Source of the DNA: Strobilurus pachycystidiatus | Lineage: Eukaryota > Basidiomycota > Agaricomycetes > Agaricales > Physalacriaceae | Direction: 5' to 3' | NCBI GenBank assembly: GCA_019915135.1 | Contig: JAHLMK010000015.1 | Location: 1,054,001 to 1,118,000 of the forward strand | DNA: 64,000 bases | Shown: positions 22,001 to 34,381 of the stretch, in pieces | How positions within the stretch are numbered: the first letter of the stretch is position 1 | Layout: each line of letters begins with the position of its first letter | Position numbers and translations under genes: made by a program | The notes under the pieces: model-generated | Databases searched by the model: none | What the model saw: only the letters and a program-made list of their open reading frames with translations | What the model was told of the DNA's origin: nothing

Positions 22001-23490
22001 GCTCGGGTCATGAACATGATCAACGGTTTGGGCCGAGACAATCCATGGCTAGCAACTTCTCCACTGCTCTGGAGCCGTCGTCTTCCCCTTCCCCCACTGC
22101 CACGAGGCGGAGAACAACCAGGGCGCCTATTGGGCCAAGAGGACCGACCCATCATCGTGATCGAATGTCGATAACGTCTGCACCGAGCGCTATCAACAGC
22201 TCTTCACGGCGGACGTTCTTGACTGCTCTCCCATCTCCGCGCTTTGTGACACCGACACCGAAGTGGAGGGGATACACGCTTGACGCAGCGAAGTGGACAT
22301 TTACTTCGTCGCAATTACAGGCCATTGTGTCTCATGCCATCAGGCAGTCTGCTGAGTCGTCTGCTATCCGCCTGCTTCTGCAGCGTACCGCGGATGAAGA
22401 GATTCCGGCAGAGATTGATCGGCTGGAGAAGAACAGAACAGACGTCAAAACACGGTATAAGCTGTTGACCAGGCGTCGGGCTGAGCTTCTGGAGTCACTT
22501 TCTTCAGCCATGTCTGACAATACGAGTGCTGCCATGCAATTTGTGGAGGAGCTCAAGGATGTCTCTCTTTCGCTGGATAGGCTTGCAGAGGAACTGCATA
22601 GTCTCGATGCACAGATCGCGCAACTCAATGCTCTGGTGCAAGTTCATTCTACCAGCGCTTTGGCGATGGCCCTGCGCAAGTTGAACGCCAGCTTTCTGAA
22701 GGAATTTGCGCAGGCTCGGGCTCTTCGAGAGCAAATTCAGATCTTGGAAGCAGAACGGGACGACGCATGGAATCACGCTGAAGAGGCAGCCAAAGACTTG
22801 GATCGACTGAAGGGCGAACTTACTTGGTCTAGCCCACCCGATGACGCTAGCACCAAACGATCCAGCCGCGTTTCCGCAAAGCGCAGGTCGAGTATACGCG
22901 CCTCAAAGGCTGGATTGAGAACATCGATGAGTAGCAGTCATCGACTTAGCTCCTCCACTTACTCTGGAGCGAAATCTGCCTTCTCCGTTGACGACATCCC
23001 TCCAGTTCCGCCGATGCCGCACAGACCGAAGGACATCAACACAACGAGCATGCAGACCAGGAGCTCGATGGTGAGTGTGTTCGTGCATCTCTCACTGAGT
23101 CATTGACCGATTTGTCTCGCTCTGTAGGGCCTCTCTTCTGACGGTTTCACTCCCAATTCAGAGACCAGGGCAATGGTCCGGGCTCATGAGGAACTCTGCG
23201 AAATGTTGGGCATTACCATGGCCGATACTCGTCCTAGACGCCCCCGCTCTTTGATTGTACGCCCAAGCGACGAAGATATACCCGTTACCCGATCGTCTCC
23301 CGAGCAGGCTCCTACACGGCGTTCAAGTAGTGATCGACCTAATTCTTTGCCTAACGGATCAAGACTATCTGAAACGTATAACGCCATGATAGTTGACGTG
23401 AGTTGTCCAACTGTTGTTCTTCAACTGTCTTAAATGTTTTCGTCCTAGCGTCAGGCAATTCTAACGACACTGGAGATGCTCTCTGATTGA
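19035..23490 (+). CDS. large proline/serine-rich coiled-coil protein
   Basis: Six exons (19035-19481, 19535-20549, 20620-20738, 20791-23070, 23128-23397, 23449-23490) give 1,390 residues; every junction keeps the frame. The N-terminal 1,000 residues are disordered and rich in Ser, Pro and Thr, with acidic patches such as YYYDDDASSDDI near residue 135. Around residue 835 is a polyproline run (PPLPPLPPPLPPSEP and a second PPPPSFPPPLP), typical of SH3, WW or profilin ligands. Residues about 1020-1195 form a long coiled coil beginning AKWTFTSSQLQAIVSHAIR. A final conserved-looking helix is VRAHEELCEMLGITM. I know no named family for it. A scaffold at sites of polarised growth would fit but is not shown. 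Its 3' end converges on SCC3 with 159 bp between. Confidence 0.88.
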
Positions 23491-23649
23491 ACAATCAATT
23501 CACAGATCCTGCTTGGTTTTGCACGTATATTGTTATTATTACACGACTGAAAATACAATATAATCGAGCATAGCAACAACAGAGAAAGCAGCAGCGACGA
23601 GCAAATAAATCAGTCAAGGGATAGAAGGAATAGGAATGAGGAAATATAT

Positions 23650-26600
23650 TCAGTGTCGGGCGCGCTTCCTGCGGACCTGTAAATAACCTGCCTCTGGTGG
23701 CTCCGCCCGCGATTCTGGCTCTGCACTCTTCGACCCTATCGTCTGCTCTGTTTGCTCTTCCTCCCCCTGATGGGGACGCTTTCGCGAAGCAACAGGCGTT
23801 TGCTGGCTTGTCGTGGCGGGGGAGCCAATGGCATCCTCTTCGCCTTCACGGGAAGGTGATGGCTCTGGGGCTGACTGCGGTACCTTGGTCGGGGATTTGG
23901 TCGGAGATTTATCCTTTGCCTTGTAAGTGGCGCGCGGCTTTGGTCGAGCCTTGGGAGTTGTGGGCTCTGTGTCGAAGATGGTCTCATCATCAGTCTGAGC
24001 AGTGGTTCGGCGTGTTCTGTTTGAAGCCGCCCTCTTAGGTCTTGCACGAACTTGGGCTGGAGCTGGAGCGGACGAAGCTTCCGCCTCGCTATCGTGGGCA
24101 TTTCCTATCATGTTTTCGACCTCACTCTCTTCGTCGGTAGCCAATGCATCCTTCTTCCCTTTGCCCTTCGTTTTCCGCGCCCGCGGAGCCGCTAGAACTC
24201 TGTCGATAATCTGTTGATAGATAAAGGAGAAGTATTACATACCCTTATGATCCTTATCTTTGGCCATGAGCTTCCGTTCGTATGCACGAAGCGGCTCCCA
24301 AGCTGCAGATGAAGCCGGGACTTCGATCTTTCCTTGAGCAAGAACCTGATCCATATGCGCCTTTCTAAATGGCGGTAAGCACGCGTTCAATGGAAGTTGA
24401 CAAGGTCTTACATCTTCAAAGCCTCTCGATCCTGGACACCCGAAAGCATTTGAGCAAGAGCACGGAAGCATGACAGCGTACGTTTCAGCATGCTGTTGCT
24501 TTTATTGGCGTTGTGAGTAGCCAGATGCTTGCCCAACCAGGTCAACATCGTCGTGTGAATTTGCACCACAAATTTGATGTCCAGACGGCGAATGATAGCT
24601 AAGTGCATGCCACGAACAACAAAGCAACTCGAAAGCTGCTTCGCTAATTGAACGAGGTTGTCCTCGTCCGGTACCCCAGAATTGATGACCAAATTTGAAG
24701 CCTGAATGTTACCTGAGCAAAGACAGAGGATGGTAGTCGGAGAACGAACCTCTTGCAGTGCTTGAGTGGCGACAAGAACGACAAGATCTCCTTCTTCGTT
24801 TATTGTACCTTCTTCACGTAGCAGCTCGATGACCACTTTCGCGCAAAGATCGAACGATGTCCCAAGCCGGCCGTAATGTGCCAGCAAGACAGCGCCATGT
24901 CTTACTTGGATAGCACCGGCGCGAATAGCCCTCAAAAAGGTTGTTATCACATCGATAAAAGCATACTCCTGTTCAAGTCTTCGACGAGATTCCTCTTGCG
25001 CTTGAGCTGAGACGATTCATCAGGGCGAGAACAACCGTGGATTTGCAAGAAGCCTTACTCTTCTTGTCTCCTGTGACAACCTTCTTCTTCTTGGCCTTTT
25101 TCGCTTTGAGCTCCTCAGAGTCACTCTCCGTCACACTATCGTCCTCCTCTGCATCTGTACCATCGGCGACCACCTCGGCATATCGCTCGATCTCAGCTTG
25201 GATGTATCCGGCACAGCGGTATTGTACTTCGTCATCCATCGTCAGTGCAATGGCGGCGGTAGGTAACGGGGAGCCGTCAATAGCCACCGTCTGATTTGCG
25301 CCAAAGAGAACATGTAAGTCGAGTAGGTTTTTGAAGGCCTGGTCAAACTTCAGAACGATGTCAAGACTAATAAAGAAAATTTTACTGCTCGTTTGACACC
25401 TTCCACAGTGTTGGACTGGGTCCCGACAGCAAACTCAATCAGCTTCTCGAGCAGGGTCGCCCTCTGCGCTTCCAGGCTCTCCCGCTGACGGGAATCGTCA
25501 TCCGGCGCTGTCGTCAAACCGCGACTCTTCCAGATGATGTGCACAGTGAGTAAGTGCAAGACTTGTTCGATCATCTAGTATACTTTAGGAACCGTATGTC
25601 AGGGAGATATCTGAAATGCTTACCAGCTCCTCGTCCTGATAACCAAGTCTGCCACGTTCCGCTAGAGCCGTCAAGAGCTCCCATGCACTGCTCTGCTTGC
25701 CGCCCTCATTCTCCTCCATCCACGCAGTGATATCTCGAGTGCTAGCCAGGATCCTTATCCGTGTGCACGTCGAACCTAGAGCAATAATCTCATCTTCTGT
25801 GAACGTTGCGATCTCGATTTCGTCGCGTTCGGCGACAGCGTCGCGCAGGGCGGAAGAAAGCTCATCCTCAAGTTCGAGGATTTTCGTGCTGTTCGTGTTA
25901 GACAGAGCTGTTGCGGAGAGAAGATGAATGATAGTGGACATGGATAATGCCAGCAACGAAGGCGAAGAGTGTGTCAAGAATTGTTTGAGCACGTCGTCCC
26001 AAAGCGCGACGTAGTCCTTTCCAATGTGTGAGTTGGGAGTCTGAGCATCGAAAAGGTATAGAATGGAACTGACAGGTATGACACGCATTTCGAGATATAG
26101 ATCGAGATTCATCAACGTCGGAAGGATGAGGATCTCCTTCACGCGATTTTCGTCAGTCTGATACTTGACAAACAGACGCGGAAGTCCTTTCATCAAGGCG
26201 CGCGTGATTTCGTTTGTGACGGCGTCTTCTTCGCCCTGGTAATCTTGAGAAAGGCGTCGAAGAGCTGGGCATGGAAAAACGAACCTTCTTCCCACCAACG
26301 GAGTCTTTCTTGGTTCTGACAATAGACGCGACAAGCAGCTCCAAGAGGACACCTTCCTCAGTCTCGTCCAGTCGCCACGAGTCGTCTACGGAGACAGACT
26401 CTGCGTCCTCTTCGTCGTCCTCAGCATTGGAACGCGCCTTGCCCTTCCCTTTCCCCTTTTTACCGCGTTTGACGCCATTGGCTGCCGCCTGCTGAGATTC
26501 AGCTGAAGCAGAATGGTCCAAAAGTAAGACGTCGAGGATCCCGTTCCAGTTGGTAACGGTGTCCAACTCGTTCCACAAAGCCTCAGCGGCCAATGCCGTG

Positions 26601-28493
26601 CGACCATCGGCATGAGTGCGACTCCGTTCTGCAGCGAGAGAGGCTATCTCGGTCTTGGCCCTCGCCCTCTTCCGCTCTGAATCCTCCTCGTCTTCGTCCT
26701 CGTTTTCTCCTGCAGCCTCGTCCAGCGCCCTACCCCATTCGACCAGCAAAGCCGCAATACCCTTGATGCCGATCCGCCCTTTATCAAACTTGTCCTTGCC
26801 GCCCATCTCCACGTCCCTGTCTGTGACCCACTCCTCCCATACGCCTTTGACAAAGCCCCCAACAGCCTTGCGCACCTTGGCCTCGCTGCAGAACACCAGA
26901 GCTCCGAGTCGTCCGCGCTCAGCCTCTCCAAGCATACCTGAGTTCTCGATGGTCTCGAGGACATTGAGGACTCCGACACGGACATTCACGTCAATATCTG
27001 CCTCCGCCATAGTAACCAGCCTCTCCTTGAACCGCTCCGTAAAATGGTTCAGAGAGGGAGCAAGATGGTCGGAAACGGAAGAAGTGTAGACCACTTGCAG
27101 TGCTCTGACGGCAGCAATTCGGACATGAGCGTCCTCGTCAGAGAGCACCCATCCCACATAACGAAGGTATGCGTTAGAGAGAAAATGTGACGGATGCTTC
27201 TTGAAGAATACGCCCAGCGAGTTGATGCACTCGGTGCGAATCAGTGGGTCCAAATCACGATAGCGATTGATGAAGACACTGAAAGATAGTCAATATTGAG
27301 ATATATGCTAAAATGATAGATTAGTCACCCATCGATGAACTCCTTGAGATATTCGTCGAGTTTGGCACTTCGCTCTTTCACTTCCTTCATCTTCGCCTCA
27401 AGCTCTTTGTCCTTCGCCCCGGCGGCACCTTTGGCTTTCCTTTTCTTTTCTCCCTCGCGCTGACGGCTGAGAACTTCCACCTCCTTCTCGACATCGCGAG
27501 TTACATCGCATAGAGCAGCCTCGACCTCGAGTGCCACGACGGTGGCAGTGTGACGGAAACTCCGCAATGGAGCGGAACTCATGGTGAGGACCCATGCAGA
27601 TAGACTGGGTATAAGGTCGGTGGTATATATGACACCTAGATCGGCAGCAGAAGATATTAGACGCGCTAGGAACTCTGAAAGATGAGTTCGGAATTTCTTA
27701 AACATTGGGTTCTTGGATGTCAAGGGATAGGTAGGCGTGGATTCCTGCAAATGAAAATATTGGAGAAGAAGTCGCGGAAGAGGTGAAGCACGCACGGTCT
27801 TGAGCGCGTCAACGAGGTCATCAACGGCGCTCTGGATACCGTCAATGTCGAGGGCCTTGTCTGCGTCGACGGAGTCATTACAGCCACAGGACCGCAAGAT
27901 GAGATTGACGAGTTCGGCCTGAGCGGCGCCTGCATTCTGCTCGAATGATTCCAAAAAGTCCTCAGCAGTGCCTTGAAGAGCAGCGGATGGATTCATGATC
28001 GCGTCTGAGATGTGTCAGCCGACGTCGCGTGAGCCACAAAGCGGACGCACTGTAGAGGGGGTTGTCGGTGTTGATTCTGGTGTCCTTTGCAAGCTGTTCT
28101 GGATCAAAAGCAGCCGTATCCTGCACCTTTCGTCCACGCGGTTTGCGCGTCGTGGCCTTTGGCGCCTTCGCGGTATCCTGAAACAAAAGGTCAGCCCGTT
28201 CCGGTGCCGCCACACGTAGGACAGACGCGCCTTTTTCGCAGGCTTCTTGGGTGACTTGCGCTTGGGAGCAACATAGTCTTGCTCGGCCTCATCATCTACG
28301 CCACCCTCGTCGTCGGCTTCGTCATCAGTGGCGGGCCGCTTCCGCTTGCCTGTATTCGCGACTGTCGGTCGTCAGGAGAGGCGTTTTGACAAGAAGAGAG
28401 GAGAATTTTACGCATGTCTGAAGACGCAACCTTTTTCCTTTCTCGTTGAGATCGCCTTGGTCCCGGGGTTGCCTCATTTTGGGAGGAATCCAT
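23650..28493 (-). CDS. SCC3: cohesin subunit Scc3/STAG
   Basis: Thirteen exons give about 1,421 residues: 28493-28412, 28361-28216, 28177-28051, 28004-27796, 27744-27329, 27278-26285, 26235-25624, 25574-25386, 25338-25059, 25006-24750, 24701-24412, 24364-24243 and 24191-23650. Scc3 binds the kleisin of the cohesin ring and is needed for sister-chromatid cohesion and loading on DNA. The STAG domain lies around residues 190-330 (NPMFKKFRTHLSEFLARLIS, then LDEYLKEFIDG) and the stromalin conservative domain follows (FINRYRDLDPLIRTECINSL). HEAT-like helices fill the middle and the C-terminal tail is basic and disordered. The junction near 28177-28216 is uncertain because the in-frame choice with a CAG acceptor leaves a 38-nt intron. 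Identification is firm; its promoter faces the HAD gene, 184 bp away. Confidence 0.93.
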
Positions 28494-28677
28494 GAGGAAG
28501 ACGCGTCGCGGTTGTCGCGGTTTGCAACAAGAGAGTAAGTCACGCCGTGACTGTCGTGACGCAAGTGATCTGAAATGATGCCCGGCATGATCGACCTGTT
28601 GTTTCTTTAGCTCTCGCCTCCGTCTCGCCATTTTGATCTCCGTCGTCTTCTTTATCCTCAAGTCATCTGCTATAGCA

Positions 28678-29675
28678 ATGGTTAAAGCACTTGTGTTTGA
28701 TCTTATGGGCACCTGTGTCGACTGGCTCTCGTCTATCATCCATGCTTTCGAGGTTCATCTTCCACCGGGCATTCTGGATCTAGATCAGATAAACGTGCTC
28801 TTATGGTACTCCTACAATTCTGCCTCAAACTGACAATTTCAAAGCAACTAGCCATGGATTGGCGAATAGGCTTCTTTCGCGAGATTCACGAAAGGTTCAT
28901 TGCTGGACTAGAGCAAGAAGATATAGATGTTACTCACGGACGCGTCCTTGATCGTTTACTTTCCGAGAGAAGTATCAATGGGGACATACTCGGTACAGAC
29001 ATTCGAAATGCGCTAATCCACAGCTGGCATGTTCAGAGACGTAGGCTGCACGATCCCCGTGCCGAGCAGTGACATGAATTGAAACTATTGATACAGCCTG
29101 GCCTGACACGATCTCTGGCCTAGAGCGTCTCAAAGAAAAATACTTCATGTAAGTCCTAAATTAGGCCTCTAGATTCCACTCGAGTATCCAATCCACCGTA
29201 GCGTCGTTCTCGCAAACGGCACAACTCGCCTCCAGTTGGATATCGTACAGTCATCTCGTCTCCCCTTCCATGCGTTGTTCTCCTCCCAGCTTCTCGGCCT
29301 TACAAAGGTACGCAGATGCGGCTCCAGGCTCATCCTTCTCACACCCGTGATAGCCGGACCCGCGAATCTACACCAGATGTATGGAACTTTTGGACTTGAA
29401 GCCCGAAGACTGCCTCATGGTCGCTGCACATGCCTATGATCTCAGAGCCGCAGCTCAAGTGTGCGTCGAATGCCTCGTTTTCTCTGTACTCTCTACTGAT
29501 TCGAGTCGTTAGCGGAATGAAAACTGCGTATATAAAGAGAGTGACGGAGGATCCCGATGAAGATGTCGCTCAGATCAAGGCGGAGTGTGATTACTTTTTT
29601 TTTGACATAGCAACCTCCGCCGCTGGGGCCGCCGAAAACGGCTTGACAGCGCTCGCGAACATGCTGGGATGTTGA
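28678..29675 (+). CDS. haloacid dehalogenase-like hydrolase (type II family)
   Basis: Exons 28678-28794, 28845-29040, 29097-29148, 29202-29307, 29354-29460 and 29513-29675 give 246 residues. The N-terminal motif VFDLMGTCVDW places the nucleophilic Asp at residue 8. Motif II is VVLANGTTR, the motif III lysine is in TKPDPRIY, and motif IV is LMVAAHAYDLRAA. This set matches L-2-haloacid dehalogenase-type HAD enzymes, which attack C-halogen or phosphate ester bonds through an aspartyl intermediate. Fungal members are poorly characterised, so the natural substrate is unknown. No signal peptide, so probably cytosolic. It is divergent from SCC3. Introns are 46-56 nt. Confidence 0.92.
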
Positions 29676-30121
29676 TAAGCGCAATGACATTCTTTGCGCT
29701 AGACTGTAGCTCAAGCTAACTCGAGCTTCTATCTGACCTACCCATCTATCCCAGTCAACTCTTTTGCCTTTGTACCATCCAGGCTGTCTAAGTATTCTCA
29801 TTCTCTTCTGCGATTCTTCCACGCTCCTCCGCTTCATTAGCTCTCACATCTTTGGTACTTTGATCCGAGGCATGACTAGACAGAGCAGTAGGTCTAAGCA
29901 CATACGCCGAGGACGGGAAGCAGCTCTCATATCTGCTAATGCAGCCGCTTGATGTTTGATAACGCGTCTCTTCCCTTGTTCTAGTGTCCGTTAACCTTCT
30001 TTTCAACGTGCATGTCTGTCGTTATCATGCATCTGAAGAGCAACCCTCCCGAGCTCGGCGGCACACTATATCTGCTATAAAACGACGCCTAGGATATGTT
30101 CTAGAGGTCAGTCAATCCATC
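29676..30121. other. intergenic region and GH128 promoter
   Basis: 3' flank of the HAD gene and promoter of the next gene. A TATA box is near 30076. No other feature is supported. Confidence 0.55.
30076..30082 (+). promoter_or_regulatory. TATA box of the GH128-like gene
   Basis: TATAAAA lies 46 bp before the ATG at 30122, inside TCTGCTATAAAACGAC. Spacing suits a core promoter. Confidence 0.5.
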
Positions 30122-31163
30122 ATGTTTAGCTCTGTCCTCCAGGTTCTCGCTCTTCTTCCCTTGGTTCTGTGTGGTTCCAACCACAAACGCGGACTCGCGT
30201 TTGCCGATGATGCGCATCCAGAGAATATCCAGCTTGCAAGCAATGGCGCGCCTTCGTGGGTGTACAACTGGTCACCGTACCCTCCAGCAGTAGCCGTCAA
30301 CGGTATAAAGCACATTCCCATGCAATGGGGTGTCGCAGACATTGACAAGCTCGCGTCTGCGGTGAGGGCGCATGGCGCTACAACACTGTTGGTAAGTTTA
30401 CATCGTTCGTGTGCAGGCAGCGAGGGACGTGTACTGAGCAGTTATTGATATTTCAGGGATTCAACGAGCCAGACCTATCCTCCCAGTCCAACATTGATGC
30501 TGGCACTGCAGCCAGACTCTGGAAGCAATACATCAATCCTTTGGCCGCATCAGGAATCAAGCTAGGATCTCCGGCTGTCACGTCGGCCCCGTCAGGCAAG
30601 ATCTGGTTACAGCAGTTTTTTAGCGCGTGCACGGGATGCATAGTTGACTTTATCGCCATCCACTGGTGAGTTAAACTACAGTACAAGTTAAGCTAAAGCC
30701 CAACGACTCACAAATTGCTGATTAGGTATGGAGAAGGCTCACAGAACTTCATCGACTACGTACAGTCAATACACAATTTTTTTCCTGGCCGAAAGATTTG
30801 GGTCACAGAGTTCTCAGAAACACGAGCGCACGCAGAGAGTACGTCCCAACGTGAGCGCTTTCCGATTCTAGCTCACAGAAACTCCTTTAGTTCAATACGA
30901 CTTCATCGTGACCACCTGCGCATTTCTGGATTCTGCGGACTACATTGGAGGCTATGCTTACTTCGATTACTCGGTAATCGTCTTCAACTACCTCGTCGTC
31001 GACGTACTAAAAGCCATCCTTCAGGGAACCACCAACGTCCTGGGGTCAAGTGCGTTCTTTTCTGGTTTTGATCACTGAACGTGGTCGCTCATGCGATGAC
31101 TTTCTAGACCTGATCACCAATGGAGCGTTGAACGACCGCGGTTGGAAATACGTACACGACTAA
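30122..31163 (+). CDS. secreted GH128-family (Asl1-like) beta-1,3-glucanase
   Basis: Exons 30122-30391, 30457-30665, 30726-30838, 30891-30973, 31025-31049 and 31108-31163 give 251 residues. Residues 1-18 are a signal peptide. The rest is a small TIM-barrel: RGLAFADD at the start, WVYNWSPYP, then LLGFNEPDL with the acid/base Glu, VDFIAIHWYG, and KIWVTEFSET with the second catalytic Glu. These motifs define the Asl1/GH128 family, whose fungal members cleave beta-1,3-glucan and are found in walls of mushrooms. Exon 5 is only 25 nt; it and its neighbours are the only splice choice that joins SGTTNVLGSN to LITNGAL. The protein probably acts in wall remodelling during growth or fruiting. Confidence 0.92.
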
Positions 31164-31242
31164 ACGAACTCTCAAGCTCTAAATATCAAAGGGAGTGTAC
31201 GATACGATGTACTACACTGTCTACGCATGAGTACAATGCCAG

Positions 31243-32322
31243 TCAGCCAGTCTGACCCTCTATTCCAACGAATGGATCTTGATGCACCCACCCCAGCATC
31301 CTTTCGGCTTTCGAGCAATCAAAGAACCCTTTCCTTCCACTAACATCTTTCCCTTCTCGAATAGGGACATCGGGATAACATTGCTCCCTCAGCTCTTTCG
31401 AGTCCGCATCGACCTTAATCTCCGGTGCAACGATGAAAAAAGCTTCATGTCCACTGAATCGGGCCGAGTCGCCTATCGCGAGCAGGAAGGCGAGAGCAGA
31501 GGAATCTTCCTGGACGTAACCCCAGAGGTCACTTTTAGCTGAGAGGATTCGCGAAGCGTTCTGGACGGACGGCTTCTTGCTAGCATATCGGTCTGGGGTG
31601 GACCAGTGCAGGCGAAGGCTGGCTACTCGTATTTCGGGGTACCGCCGTACGATGGTGTCAGCTTGCATTTCCATTATACTGTAGAGTCCGTCAACAGGTG
31701 CTCGAGGAAGACCAATTCGAGTACCTACACTTTCGATAGTCCATATGGCTCATCAGGTAGGCAGGGATGGTCTTCATCGAGCGGAAAGTAGTCGAAGTGG
31801 TGGCTCTTTGCGTACGCCATCGTCAAGACATTGACGGTAGAGGCTTGTGCGACGCGTTTAATTCCCAACTGCCTTAATCAATGAGCGAATGTTTCTATGA
31901 AGTGGAGCCTTGTGCACCTCTGCAGCGCCTCGTAGAACATTCCATGATATAACGACGTTGCTTGACCCTGATGTTAGCTCTGGGTCGGTGCAATTACGAG
32001 CTTATCAACCTGTTGTGAGCTACGACTTTATAGTCTATGGGATTAGGGTACGCTAGGCTCCAGTGTGAGTGCCAACATATGTCGTATTGTTCGTAGAACG
32101 AGACTGACCAGCAAGATGTACAATCGCCTCACAACCAGCTAGAGACTTGAGAGTTTCTTCGTAATCTCGTAGATTGACCTTGATAAATTGGAAACGTTCC
32201 GAGTGAACGGGCACAGCGAGATCTACGTGGTCCAAACCGACGACAGTATGCCCTTTAGCGAGTGCTAGCAAGACGACACGCTTTCCGACGGATCCATTGC
32301 AGCCAGTCATGGCGATCTTCAT
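31243..32322 (-). CDS. NAD(P)-dependent epimerase/dehydratase (extended SDR)
   Basis: Exons 32322-32109, 32052-32010, 31960-31918, 31868-31729 and 31678-31243 give 291 residues. The N-terminus MKIAMTGCNGSVGKRVV holds the glycine-rich NAD(P) motif, followed by NLRDYE and a HLAAYPNP loop. The catalytic region reads STVNVLT and EPYGLSKVIMEM, giving the YxxxK pair. This is the NAD-dependent epimerase/dehydratase group; fungal relatives are annotated as UDP-glucose-4-epimerase-like or uronate-dehydrogenase-like and the substrate is not defined by sequence alone. Two consecutive exons are both 43 nt. A start at 32346 (in frame, eight residues longer) is possible. It ends 79 bp from the GH128 gene, tail to tail. 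Confidence 0.9.
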
Positions 32323-32466
32323 GATGATGGCGATAGGATGGAGCAAACGAAGGCTGACTCGGCTCCTGTTTTACATGACCCATGACATGATGTGATGTGA
32401 ATGAAATAATGATATCCATTGACGCTTTGACATCTAACGTCTATCTTCTAACTTGCTGTGGCCCGC

Positions 32467-33831
32467 TTACGCAAAATCTGGTTTTGCACTACGAGCAACA
32501 GAGCATATAGCATCTCGATCCGCTATGAATTGTCTCTTTGAATGAGAAATTCGAGAAAGAGAAGGGTTGCAGACGAACCGGAATGTCTACTTTGTACTCC
32601 TTTGCCAAGCGCACAACTTCCCCGACGATGACTTCAACCTCTATTGGTTGTCCCTTCTGTGCATCGAGTGCCATACTCGGAGTGTGTGAGCTGTTAGGCT
32701 GAACATGAAGCTTCTTGGTGTTCTTGATTGTGAAATCGGCATGCGCAGACGGAAGACCATCTTCACTGTCGGGGAAACCCATAGCGCGGCCGAGAGCCAC
32801 CAGCTCATACAAAGCTGCGCGAATGGTAGATATAGTGTGCTCTTCCACCAGGGCGGCAGTTGTGGGGTATAGGTAGGGCTCATACGATACAGAAGCATCT
32901 GATGGCGGGGGGCGGAATATGGCCGGTATACGGTATTGGGTGAGGGTAGCCAGGGAGGCGAACGCGACGTTCCAAAAGTTCTTGGAGAACTTCTTCCGTT
33001 GAATCTCGGGAACCAGAGAAATTTCGCTTCCTCCGATTTTGAAGATGGCCCCGATATCCTGTAACAGAGCTTCCTCGGCAGGAGTGTTGACTGTTGTCTT
33101 GTAATCGCGGTAGCGGTACACGCCCAGAGTCGGCCGGTCCTGTTGACGCGTGAGAGCAGAACAATCATTATAAGAAAGAAGCGGTTACCCCTTCTGCATG
33201 CTGTACGAGGTCGGGAGCAAGTAGATTGGTCCCAATATATACTGATGACCCAATGATGCTGGGTTCGCCCTGTCCTAGAGCCCTGACAGCGTGATAAAGA
33301 TCGTCCTCGACATTCAATCCGTTCTGGAGGACAACGTAGGTCGGTTGAGAGAACTTTCTCGTGTACTTCTCTTCGAGAAGCGGTGCTAGTATCTCGGGTG
33401 TTCTTATAAGTTCTGGAATGGCTTTGGTGGTGACGACAACATAGTCGTATTTCTGATCCGCTGCGGCTGCCACAGAAGGACATACTAAGGTAGTTTGATT
33501 AGATGAGCTGATCTCAAAAGTATGTGGCGTACGGCGATCTGGCCTCCATCCCTGTATATCGCCATATCGGCGACTTTGATAATGCATTCCATGATCTACG
33601 ACGCGTTTAGATAGTTTCTATGGACTGGAATGGAAAAGTACCATTGATGACTTGGTAATTACTCCGCGCAACAACGGTGACTCGCGCGAGCCCGCTTCGT
33701 TTGAAGACCAAAGAATCTAGTCGAAACCGTGAATACACCGTAACAATTGGGCAGATAATCAAACTGGACGAACAGATGGCCCCAATTGCACCGAACCCCA
33801 CCACAAGAATGTCCTTGAGAGGTGCTGCCAT
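32467..33831 (-). CDS. ketopantoate reductase-family (ApbA/PanE) protein
   Basis: Exons 33831-33774, 33716-33642, 33595-33533, 33484-33189, 33139-32579 and 32535-32467 give 373 residues. Residues 6-19 carry the NADPH motif ILVVGFGAIGAIYS; VTVVARSNY follows as the second strand. The central YDYVVVTTKAIPE supplies the family's conserved Lys, and VVLQNGLNVED plus a later KNFWNVAFASL match the active-site Asn and Lys of ketopantoate reductases. PanE makes pantoate for coenzyme A, but fungi often carry several paralogues of this family with other roles, so I give the family and not the pathway. No targeting signal is evident. All junctions are in frame. Confidence 0.92.
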
Positions 33832-34036
33832 ATCGTCGATGAGTCTCTCTGTGAAAGCAAGAAGCAAGGATTATGATAGTCGTGGCACAATCTGAGATAA
33901 GATTGCGTCAGCGGCGGGCAGCCTTCCGCCCTCGGACTCTTTCTTCCGCACCACCATAACGAGCTTTGACACCGACGCAATTGACAGCATCAAAAAAGTA
34001 TGGGCAGAAGCCTAAGGCGGTACGAACGAAGCTAGG

Positions 34037-34381
34037 CTAGAAAACCCGAAGTGGGCCAGCTAACGCCCAGATATCCTCGAGGTTATTGAGAAGCGAATTG
34101 CGGAGCTGGATGGCGAGCCCAGAGCAGTACCATGTCGTGGCGGGTCGCCGCTCCTGAAAGGTATCGAGTGCGTCACAGATTACCCAGAGCTCGCCTATGA
34201 GGAACCGTCTGACGGGAAGCAGGCCTGTCAGTGTTGGCGCAGAGTTATGTACCAAGTGGACCCACGACGTACTCACCAAATCATGGAGGAGTATAACCTC
34301 ATTCTCGAACGCCATGATCTTCTTGAGACTGCGTGGAAGCATGGCCAGAGCGGACGCACTATTGAAGACTATTGACGTCAA
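34037..34381 (-). CDS. possible open frame, unknown
   Basis: 114 codons ending LNNLEDIWALAGPLRVF with helical, leucine-rich composition. The ATG, flanking splice sites and a homologue are all unclear. It may be a remnant exon. Confidence 0.15.
   Translation of the reverse strand: MTSIVFNSASALAMLPRSLKKIMAFENEVILLHDLVSTSWVHLVHNSAPTLTGLLPVRRFLIGELWVICDALDTFQERRPATTWYCSGLAIQLRNSLLNNLEDIWALAGPLRVF

Noticed and set aside
24192..24242. Apparent 32-nt intron near the SCC3 C-terminus
   Set aside because: Using the downstream acceptor TTCTAG gives a normal 51-nt intron and keeps the frame.
26236..26285. Apparent frameshift in SCC3 where the STAG-region reading frame changes
   Set aside because: A 49-nt intron from GTTCGT to TACCAG joins VGGKK to GEEDAVTNE in frame, so no frameshift is needed.
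31243..33831. A biosynthetic cluster of the SDR and ketopantoate-reductase-type genes
   Set aside because: They are adjacent on one strand, but no backbone enzyme, transporter or regulator accompanies them, so adjacency is weak evidence.
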